Source: Tubiluchus corallicola
Lineage: Eukaryota > Priapulida > Priapulimorpha > Priapulimorphida > Tubiluchidae
Direction: 5' to 3'
Length of the DNA: 64,000 nucleotides
Assembly: GCA_030141605.1 (NCBI GenBank)
Contig: JAQGDQ010000006.1
Coordinates: forward strand, 868,501-932,500
The position numbers and the translations under genes were made by a program. Below, piece by piece: positions 23,201 through 35,200 of the stretch. Below the pieces are notes generated by a model, which had not been told where the DNA came from, made no database searches, and saw nothing but the letters and a program-made list of their open reading frames with translations. Each line of letters starts with the position of its first letter. Within the stretch, counting starts at the first letter, position 1.

Positions 23201-26200
23201 ATGCTGAGTTATTTGTAAATTATGAAATAGATTGCTTAACTGTTCAGAAACAAGACATGTTTCACCAAAGGCAAAATCAGAACTCCTGCATTTACATACA
23301 TTTTTGGTTGGCAGTAGTTTCCAACATAAAGATGATGCAATAACACCTATATATGCCGCATACAAAAATACATGCTATGCAGAATATCTGCTGAACAGGG
23401 AAATGTCTTTTTGTTAACTGCTATGCCATTTAACTGCAGTTAACTGCAGTTTTAATAATATTGTCTTGTCTAACATCTAATACATTAATTTTGCTGCTAT
23501 ATGTCTAGATGGATTTTTGTATATGTTTTATAGTTTGTGGCTACAGCTCCAATGACTGCATTATTTTAAGTGATCTATATATCAAACGAAAAGTCCCCAT
23601 ATAGTGTGGTCCCACAGATGGTTCATTTTTCAAATCAGGGCCAATATGGTCAGTTTTTCCCCATTTTCCTATTTTAAGAGAACAGGAACATGCCCATGCT
23701 GGAGGTGGTGATTATAATAATTGGATAACCAGTTCAATGATGGGTGGTGGGCCCACAACTTCCCATAAACGACATTTTCCTGGGCCCACAAACCCAATTT
23801 TTCCAAAATCTGGCCAAACATAATGTGGAAAACACATTCTCGTAATGCTTTTTGGGATCTTGGTGAAGATTTACAGCTCTATGGAAAAAGAAGGAATAGG
23901 GCTGTATGATGTGTGGGTCTCATTTATGTTCTCTTTTTCTATAGTCCAATAGAGCAGGAAAACTCCAAGTTCTTCTCTGAGATTTTCTTACTGAAAACGT
24001 GGGTGCAAAACCATTGTTAATGACATGACAAATTATATCACACATTATCATCACAGTGGTAGATGCAGTGTAAGTGGAATGGCATGGGTCACATGGGTGA
24101 TGTGGGTTGTTGTGGGTTTATGCAAAAATTCCTTTGAGGGTTTGTTTAGTTGAAAAATATTAATTTTGCTGGCATGTATCTGGGTGAACTTGTTCATTTA
24201 TATGTGGTTTCGCGGATTACACCTGTAATGACTGCACCACTTTGGCGATTTACGTATCAGACAAAAAGTTTTGCTCTAGCATCACCTCACTGATTTTTCA
24301 AATCCGGGCTACCAGAAGGAACGTTGGAACAAAAACCGCCAACATGGCAGTTTTTTGGCATGTTTTTCTCACAAAAGATACTCCAACAACAAAGTGCCAG
24401 GGCTGGATAGCCTTTTACCTATTACCCATTTACATTTCTAAAAACAGGTAATCAGTTAAACAGTACCTGGTTTCTGCTGACAAAAATGAAACACTGCTCA
24501 TCGGATACTATCTGATATTAGAAACTCACCTGGCTCTGTCATTTGGATATATATTATAGGTCACAGATGAATAAAAGAATGGCTAATTAAATGTGAAAAA
24601 TGGAAAATACCTGTTAATTACGATTGGCTGGTAACAACATGAAATTATGTTGAACTTATGTAAGTAATTCCATAACAAACTAATTAAACTTGAAGCATAT
24701 GTTACAGACACTTACCTGTGTCACAGCATTTGATGACAGAACCTTCATGCCACCTGATAAATCATCGTCGAGTTTAACTCTTTTTGCATCTGGCCCATCG
24801 CCATCTCCTTCGCTATGCAAAGAAAGAAATTTCAAAAGTAGAATACAAAATTATATCATACCTGTAATTAGAATGAAAGTGTCATTGACAAAATACAGCA
24901 CTATTTTGTATGGCTGTAGTTGGGTTTCCTGTTTTTCTTACTGCCCAGTTTCCAAGAAACACTTCTCAACACATTTCTAAGCACTCTGAATAAATTAATA
25001 TAAAACTCAAGTTTGACACAAATTTGATACATGTGCTTGAAATAAAGGTTTTAAAAAGTCAAATTTGCATTAAAACATAAACTTGTAAGTAAAGAGTGCA
25101 TTTTACATCACAAATGTTTTATATCAACAAAAACACAACACATGATAAAATAAATAACACAAAAAATGAAGCAGTCAAAAAAGCTTCAAAAAGTAAATTA
25201 TGTATTTCAAAGTCCCAAACAAAACTCTTTCAGTTTTATTGTAATTAAAGCAAAAGTATTTAATTACACATTCTGGAAAACACTTGCTCCTGTTTCCTTA
25301 TCTTTTTTACGAATCACTTCCTCGAATTTGAAAAGTTTTTGCATTCTCACTACGGTGGATTCACATCTAGCTTCAACCTCTTCGCATGGTTTTAGATAAT
25401 CAGCTATGATAGCAGGTAATTCTGGCAATGGATCAGTAGGATTCAAAGCGCGATGTTGTAAACACTGAAAGATAAAAGTTTATGATCGTAACAATAAGGA
25501 AACTGTAGCACAAAAAAGTGATAAGGACTTTGACGTAATTAATTTTAATTTTCCCAATGAGCTGGCTTCATGAGCAGCCTACATGGGCAACTTTGTACTA
25601 TTGCACTATGTATCAGAAAATCTCAACTTACTAAAAAATTTTAAAAAAGGTTTAAAAATATTAATGTCAGTGTTGAAAATTTAGAATTAAGAGTTTTATT
25701 TTCTATACAATGAAGGCATTAAATACCTGATACAGCCTTTGCATATATGGATTAAAAGTCATTTTTGGCTTCAGTGCCTCACTCCTTTCTCCATCCTCAT
25801 CCCTATTATTATTGAAATGTTTAATTAGTGGATATAATGTGAGAGTTTCTGCAAATACTTAAAGCAAAACAAGAAAAGTTATTTAAAACGGACTTGAGTT
25901 AATAGAATGCTTGTATAATAACAATAACTACTAAAAAGAGAGATACAAGAAATGCATTTACTACCGAGAAACACTGAACAGACATACTCATGTGCATCAG
26001 TGAGATCCATTGTAGTTATAAGTTGATCCATGACTTCTAGTTGCTCACCTATAATAAATGCCACTTTTTTCTTAAGTTTCAAAGAGACAATTAAATATTA
26101 TTGGAAGTATTCTTAGTTAAAAAACCAGAAATTTGCAGGCAAAATGCACATAATACAGTTGGGCCTAATCAATGGAAATTTTGTTACTTTATTAGCTGTT

Positions 26201-29200
26201 TGAAATGTGAAAAACACCCAGCTGTTTTAAAATCTCTTTAATAATTCAAAGCTTCGCTTACTAATCTGTTGCATTTACCAAAAAAAAAACATGTTGGTAA
26301 ACTGTTTTGCAAATACATATGTAAGCACTGCACCAAAAGAAATTTTAAACTGTAAGCAAGTTAGTAAATCAACTCAGTAAACTTAGTACAGAAGTAATAT
26401 TAAGCTTTACTCATTATTCATGAAAAAATAAATAAGTCATGCCTGTAGGCTGATGCTTCTTGTTTGCCTCCAAAGAAGGAAATGTAAACTGTCTAATATC
26501 TTCCATAAAAGGCAAGAATGTAAACAGCAGAGACTAAAAATACGAAAAAGCAGTAGCTCAAACACAGTAAAATAAGCAAAATTAGTGATGACTTCGGATA
26601 CAATATTTGACAAAATTCACAATAAGTATCCTATTTGAATTTGGAGAATTATTCTGTTGAGTACTCAGTATGATGTTCAGCTAATCAGAGTCAACTGTAT
26701 AATTAACCATAAACTGACTGTTAATTAAAAGCAATATACTTTTTTTTCTAAATAAGTGCAACGATGTTAACTTTGTTTCGTGATTTAAAATGCACCACAA
26801 CTTAGTTTTCCCTTGGCAACTATCAGACCAATGTCTCCTACTAGCTTATAAATTGTGAAATGCAGACTGCAGGTCGATCCAATGAGAAAAGTCATGTACA
26901 ACTTTGCTGCGTATGAGGAATGAACGAGTATTTTATTAATGAAACATTCATTGAACTGAAGCGTAACATTTTGAAAAATTAACATATCAACTTGCAAGGT
27001 CCGTCTCAACTGCAAGTTTAATAACTTCGTTATTAAAATAAAACACTCAAACAGGTGACTATGACTGTCTGTTTTCACAAATTCAGATGCTGTTAATAAG
27101 CATGCAAGTAAGAATTATCTGTCTCAGTAGAATCCCAGATAAGGAGTTTCAACTGTTAGGTGGGAAAAAATACCAAGTAACCTAGAACAAATTGCAAAAA
27201 ATTTTCCCTTCAGATTCTGTTAGAATGTGGTTTCAGGGTGATAGGTATTAAAGTCACAGGAAAAAAAATCACCAAATAAAAGTCACAATTTTGGCTAGAA
27301 AGTCAAATGAAAAAAGTCACATTAAATTTGGCTAGGTTAAAGTTAAGGCTAGGGGTTAGGGTTATGAATGTTTTTGTTGTACTTTTTCTGTGAATTTTTT
27401 CTCTGCGACTTTTTTATCTGTGACATTTTAACCTGGATTCAGTTTCAGGAACCACCACAACAAAAATGGCCAAAGTTGGAATTGGTACTATGCACAATAT
27501 GCACAAATCTAGGGTGGTGCCTATCAAGGCCAAAAATCTGTTGTACCTCTAAACCATTGAGCATAGATGAAAAAAATGACCGTTAAGAAAATTGAATGAT
27601 AGGAAAGTGCTCCACAGGATTCCAAAAATGTTGTTATTTTTCAACTGTATGGATACCACTACGACATAGTTAAGAACATCACTGCTTCCTTGTGCTGAAA
27701 AGGAAACACTGGAATAGATCTTTCAGTATCAGAATCTATAAGAGCATTCAATAACAGTTATATAGACTGATCTTACGTGTCATTCAATTTCTATCCACAT
27801 CATTTATTTTGCACACATTCGAGTGGGTAGGATAAGTTAGTGCACGATATATCTCTACAGTACTTTAACAAAACAGCAAAGACACAAACAGAATTGTAGA
27901 CTAGTTGGAAAAGCAGGCAGGGCTTCATGATATCAGCAGAAGTTTTTATTGGCAGGGTGGCCAATGTGTTAGTGTTTGCGATATAATAGCATATGTTTGT
28001 GTTAAGTAAAGCTACTACCTTGAAGCTAGCTACTCATTCCTATTAGCTAAATGACATTTGATACATTTTTCTAGAACCTAATGCAAAGCAGCAGTAAACA
28101 GCTGAAGCAGGATAGGTGGCATTAGTTTCTCTTTACAGCACATGAAAAGACAACTTAATTATCTATACAGAAACAAAGATGGTCCGAAAAGGTGCACATG
28201 CACATCATTTCTATGCAAGTCTCCAACCTACTGCTACTAGAGATGCAGCAAAATACCACAGCCATTATGGTATGCACACATGTACAGATTCAATATTGCA
28301 CTATGGATGCACTTGAATCCAAATGACTAGGGAGAACATTCTCAGTGGACAATTGGACACTGATGTTATGTTACACGAAAGATCAGTATGTAACTGATAC
28401 TGTAAGTGCTACTCCAGCAGGCCGTTTTTAGCAACAACAAAGCATTGACTTGTCCTTCTGCAGATTAATCTTATCTTTTGATTCTGTTCCCATCGTCTGG
28501 AAAAATGACCTCGTATCTTCATTTTACAAAAATAGAAATATGCGTACTTGTGACATCCCATTCCATACCCTATTACCATCCCATTACATTGTTATGACAA
28601 CCTCAACAAGCTCCCTGACTCTCAACGTTCCACCACTGACTGCATCCTGACCCTTAGGATACTAGGTCAGCAGAGAAGCAAGTTCTGCAAAGGTATACTG
28701 ATCGAAAGCTGTCTTCGACTCCCTAGACGGTGGTACTCGCTCGACTACAAATCTTAGCCGCGACACCATCTTAGTCTCCTTGGCCATATGTGGCATGTAG
28801 TAGCGAAGCTATCCAAACCAGACAAGTCTTTTCCACTGCCTCATGCCTTCCACTAATCAACTGGTCTCATCCTCCAGGCAAGTGTCTCACTTGAGTCAAC
28901 CAGCTAGTATCGGTGCGATCCACAGCCAATCTGGTAAACCTACTGACCTAAGTTAATGGCAGAGATTCCATCCATGACATGGTTGCCTCAGTCATCAAAG
29001 CACCCAAACAGTCAAAAGTAAAGTAAATTAAGAAGCAGTGACACTCTTAATGACGTGACAATAGCACTGTGATGAAGTTATCAGATTTCTTCACTTTCCT
29101 ATTACTCAATATTGTATAATTTTGGTCTAGGATCAATTGTTTGAGAGATATTAGTTCTGGCAGGTGCAACCTTGGGACTGCATTACGCGTATATCTTAAA

Positions 29201-32200
29201 AGCATCAAGGCTGATTTTGGCTGATTTTTTATTGAAGGTACATGATACTTCGTTCTAACAGAATTTGAAGAGAAAAGTTTGACTACAATTTGTTCTAGGT
29301 ACACCCTTACTAGAAGCTACCGTTATCTACCTATGTCTACGTGCACTATATGTTGAACGAGCATGCAACAATTATTGATAGTTGATTAGCAGGATAAGCA
29401 CATAAACTGGTTGTAATCGACCAACATCAACCAATATAACACTAATACGAACAATTTCCAAGTTAAAGAAGGCAAAAGATAAGTATGTATAACAAGAAAC
29501 TTTTTTCAAAATTTCATGTGCAATAAAAAACTTAACATTTTTTTAGTTCTACTCTCAAATTGTAATTTATCTTCACAATAGCAAAAAGCCATGCAAAATG
29601 TCCACAAAAAATTACTGTATCATACAGGCAGTCAGTTTGCATAGACAAAACAGGGGAAATTGAAAATCACACAATTTTAAAATTTTAGCAGTTAAACTTG
29701 CTAAGAGCTAGAAGTGTAAAAAATGGAACAGTCGTGATAGTTAGCAAACAGTAAGTAACATCCATATGAGGCAGAAAATATCTGAACTTGGCAAGAAACC
29801 AGTTGAAAAAATGCAGATCTGATCCAGACCTGGCAAAACTGAATCAAGAACATCTCTACTGAAAACTGAAAAATATCATTACTCTTCCTCTTAAAAATCC
29901 ACGAAACAGTGTGGTAATACAGAATGAAGTTAAATAAAAAACTAAACTACAATAACACTAACTTTAGAAGGCAATCCAGCAACACAAAAGTTATACGAAA
30001 TGCATTGATGTAGATGATTATACTACATCTACTGATTACTGTGCATTCTTCACCTACCTCATAACCAGCTTTAATGTGAGGAGAAAGAAATCCCAGTTTT
30101 GGTGATGTATTGGCTCTGTATGCATAACGTACAATAGCTACCATATCTGTCTCATACAAGGCATTAGTTAGTGCAGAGAAAGCAACTGCAGACTCCTAAA
30201 TAAGAGTGAAAATTTGTAACAATAAACATAATTTCATTACAATAGCCTATTTTGTGCATGTAAAGGGGAGAGACAAAGTGACAAGAGAGAAAAACAGAAA
30301 ACTTCAAGTTGCATGTAAAAAAATCCCTAATAAAATTCACGCAACCTATATGTTTTGATATATCACAGAGGCAAGGTGCGTAACTTAACAACATGGTGCT
30401 GTAATTGGTAGCTTTATTTAAGAATGGTGCTGAGACTGGTTAGTGATTAGATCAGTGAACCCCTTCGATTGTCGCTTTGAGGGTTTATTCAGCATGCTGA
30501 CTCTGACTGTTTACCTCATACAGGAATGATGTATTCACATCCAAACATGGCTGCGACACCTCTGTCGGTTCAATGGCTCATCCTAGATGTAAGCTAGATC
30601 ACTAAAAACTTTCAGTAGAGTAGCAGCTGCTGTTGAATACTGGAATCCAGTGTACCAAATTGTACAAAAAATATTAAAACAAAAAACTAAGAGAAACTAC
30701 AGAGTGCATATATATAGAATCCTAGCCAAATATTGTAGCAATACCCATTTTTGCTTTGTTTCTGCATTGTTAAGACACTATGTGCGATATTGCATCATTG
30801 ACCATTTTGGGCTGAATCTAATCATGCTTCAGTACCTTGTCATAGTGACAGAACACATAATGATTCAGACTTTGCACAAAATGCTTCTGCAAAGTCTTAC
30901 CAGCACACTTGACGAAATAACCATTTTCAGAAGAGAAATACTTTATATACGTGACTATTGTCAAGGATGATCATTAAAATCAATTTCAATGATATCATGC
31001 ATTGTTAATAGAGAATGAACATGTAAATTATGACTGAAACACCAACAAATAAACTAGATTTACAGATGAAAAAATTAATTAATGGATGAATGGACAGGAA
31101 ACATCTTATAAACCACTTACTTGATTTTGTGCAATAAAAGCGTGGACGCTATCACCCATGTACGTATGTCGTTTCACCTGAGCAGAAACGACATAAAAAT
31201 AAATTAATAATTATTTGTTGGTTGCTAGTCAGAATAATTAACAAAATACAGTTAAAGAATGAAATGACAACATTTAAAAAACACTACATAATATTTTAAA
31301 GTTATTTTTTTGAAGTAGAAATTTGTGGTAACTCAAAATATAGTAACTAAAATTCAAAACTAATCTAAATGGACATTAAACAAAATTTTCTATATTAACC
31401 AGTGAGATGAGCATTTTCAAATAGACATATGAACACATAAACATACACTGTCAGTGGGAGCAAAACCAAGAACAGCCAAGCATTTTCCACTAGCCCTATA
31501 AGCTAACTGATCTTTGTCAATCTTGGAAAATGGTACTAGTGTACTCCCATATCTGTGCCCTAAAAACAGAATAGTAATACAGTATTATAACCTTGCCACT
31601 AAAATATAAGAAATTCTGGATTTGGTCACGAATTATGTGCATGTTTCCACAATTATCATAGTCATTGATAACTAATGAAGCAAAAGTAAAAAACGATTAA
31701 TAACAACAATTACAGTTCTAAATTAGTTTCAAAAGTTTTAAATTAAATTGCTTCTTAGCTTAAAGACGAGTAAATAAATAAATAAATGGTACCTTCAACA
31801 GTGTCTTCTTTGTCAATTTCAGTTTGTTCATCATCATTAAGATGGTAAGTTCTAGAACACTGTACGGTCATTTCGGGATCGCGAGCATAGGTAATCTTCC
31901 AAGATTTCTTCACCTGGCATTCTTTCACCTAAATTAATCAAATAATCAAGATTATTGTCAATAAAAAGGAGAAACACTTTTATTAATAAGCCTTTTCACA
32001 ATTTCGTCATGCGCATGTGCAGTTGCTGGGGGTCAAAAGTTAAGTGTACCACAGTAATGCATCTTAGCTGCAACCGTCACGTGACATGTGTGTAAAATAA
32101 AGCCATCTGCCGCATGAGTACGGTAGCTCCAGTTGTTTTATGCATTAGTCTTTGTGTAAAGGGATTTACTAGCATGATATTGCTTGGGGCAAGAAAAAAT

Positions 32201-35200
32201 GAACTAGGTAAGATGCTAACAAGCTAGTAAACTGTTAGTGTTACAGTAGTTGGGGCTGCGAGGCATTGTCAAGTGTACACAAACGCGTTGTCTGGTACAC
32301 TTAACCTTTGACCTTTTCACGCTAGAACTGTGAAAAGGCTTGTTAAATAACAACGTTTGAGTAATTGTATTAAATGCAGAACAATGCTTATGCTTACTGC
32401 TAAAGACATGACAGAATTACACACACTGTAGATACACAGCTTTGACAGTTTATAATGCAAATACTGGAGATCATATTACAACTCCAGTAATCTGCGTCAA
32501 TTGAAAATCTTCCAAAAATTAATCATTTTTAATAACTTCGCCTGAACTAGGGGTGATTTGTTTTTTTTAGTTTGAACTCGATACAAAACCTGACACCGTA
32601 AATTTGAAAAATTAAACCCTTCAATTACAGTTGTTCTTCATCATTAAAACTTTTGAAACATCATGCAGTTACGACAATTCAACTGTAACCTCCACACTCA
32701 ACTTTCTAAAATTGCTATAGTTTTTACCATAGAAACAAAATCAAGCAATACACATAATCACAATACAAATTACTATTACTGATTCGAAGTTACTAATTCA
32801 TAATTTATTCGAAAGTCTTTAATAACTGAAGCTGAATTTGATTAAAAATTTTGAAATTAGGTTTAATTCAAATTCAAAAGCTAAAAATTAGATTTCTTTG
32901 TGCATCGTCTTACCACTAGTAGGACACTTATCACTGTTAAGTTAGAAATAGTTACCCGAAGATATCCAGTTACAGGAATTTTTAAAGCTGATCCTATTTC
33001 CAAGTTCACCTTCCATGGAGAAGGTCTCACCATACGAGTTTGGAAAAAGCTCAATGCTGGCAATGCTTGGCTATTGAAGAAAAAACATTTAGACACAACT
33101 TAAAGAATTAGAACTCAATTAAGAAACTAAAAAATGAATGATAAAATTAACGGGAATACTCCTCATGATGTTTTTCAAGAAATACAAACCCAGCTGGCTC
33201 CATCTTCTACTAACATAAACCAAAACAATAAACAAGCATTATTAAAATGAAAACAAAACAAGACAACTTACAAATTACGATATAAATTGAAAAAGTGATA
33301 GAATTTACCACATAAATTTTCAAATTAAATTACCAAAAAAAAATTAATAGAGTCAATACCTAAAAGAGTAACATTCACCGTCTACAGCAACAAGCATTTG
33401 CTTCAAAAGTTTCTCTCCTGCCAGCTGTTGTGCAGTTTTTTCTTTAGTACAATTTACAACTGAATTAGCAGCTCTATTAGGATCATTACTTCCCCTCAGG
33501 TTCCCATCACCATCTTCAAGTTCTGAATCATTTAAGTCCAGCTGCAGATTTGGCCCACTAATAACATATTAGAAACCAGAAACATTGAAACTTCTACAGA
33601 GAATACGTGAGAAGAGAATTATGCTAGAATAAGAAACAATAGCCAAAAAATGAGAAATGGTACACAGTGACAGTTCCACACCAAACTGTGTAAAAAACTG
33701 ACAGTAATCCAAGGCAGAGTCACAGTATAATAGCAACACTACGTGGTTTTAATTTGTAATTATTTAGAATGCATTTTTGCAATTTTACAACTACATTCAT
33801 GTCTCCCTGTTTTCTCTGGAAACGTTAGATAAAAGTCAAATTTCATGACACAATAATGCCAATTAAGCTTATGAATTACGGTAATTAAAGAAGTTCATTA
33901 AGAAGGAATTGTACTTTCATAAGGAAGTCAAATATCTGACAATTTCAATACTTGCAAACATTTTAATTTTTTTATCTTGAGCAGTACTATCGGGTAGCAA
34001 ATTTTCATTACATTTTACAATTTTAGACATCTGTTATAAGCAGAAGAAAATGACATAAGCTTAGTCATTAATTGGCCGCTATCCTGATTTCTTAAAAGCT
34101 TTTACAACAAAACTTTTTTGCAACTTTATGTAATGCTGGCTTATGCAAAAAGCCTTTTCCTATAGCATGATACATACATAACGTTTAGTTCAATTTGAGC
34201 ATCTTTCATTCCTTGTTGGATAACATCTACTTGATCTTCATCAAATTCACCTCCCAAGTCGGTGAACAGAATAATGCGTTTAGTTGCAAATTTCTTCCCT
34301 CTAAAAACACATTTTTCACAGTTTGATTAATGATGAAGCAATTAGTTTTGAGAATGATTTTCATTGTTTTTGTTCTCTTAGGCAATTTGTCAACATTTAA
34401 TTGTTTATTTCACAAACTTACCAGAAATGACTACGTATACTATTTACGAATAAAAGCTATTGGGAAGAGCACACCAGCAACATAACTTTACTCCATTTTA
34501 CCCCATGCTAAGCTTTGTGAGATAAGCGTGCAGCTGGTGTGCACTAGTAGTATGAAATTAAAAAGCACTAAGGCAGGTGCTAGATAAAGCTGTATATAAT
34601 CTGTAAGGCATAACACGTACGAAGGCACCTCATAAAAAATAAACGCATGCTGATCAATAATCTCTGTCACACAGATAATTCATTTGCAGTGTTCTGCCTA
34701 TATGGGTTGTCTACCATAAAACGTGACCTATAATCCATAGAAGGCTTCTTGCAAGTCATTTTGGGCAGCTCATATGGTCACCTTATTGCAAAATAAATTT
34801 GGCCATTAATTTCATTTGCTTTATGTGTCTTTGCTCATTGCTAATGCGTTACGTGCGTATTTGTAAATTTTACGGTACACACTTCATTTATATTATAAGA
34901 TTCCATAATGTGATAATCTCATAAACATTAAAAAGCCATTTTTTGCACCAACGTTTTACTAATACTGCAATTAGACATGTGCCCATTATTATGATTTATA
35001 TAATGAAACATATTTTTAACTAAATTACTTAGATGTTCACGAATAAAATTTACAATAAATATACAAATGTTCGACAACAAGCCGTTCTATACGACCATAC
35101 TACACACATTATACAGAACTATACGTGAACCCTTAACAGAACTTTTCGAACCATAAATTTGGAGGTTTACACTGAGGATTTTCCATTATAAGCCCAGGGA

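Larger units (their letters stand above)
26534..30057 (-). other. Ku80 intron 11, 3.5 kb with repeat debris
   Basis: This intron lies between exon 11 (LGFLSPHIKAGYE) and exon 12 (SLLFTFLPFMED). It contains a fold-back repeat at 27243-27436 and a decayed LINE fragment at about 28470-29000. The remaining sequence is AT-rich without recognisable features. Confidence 0.6.
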
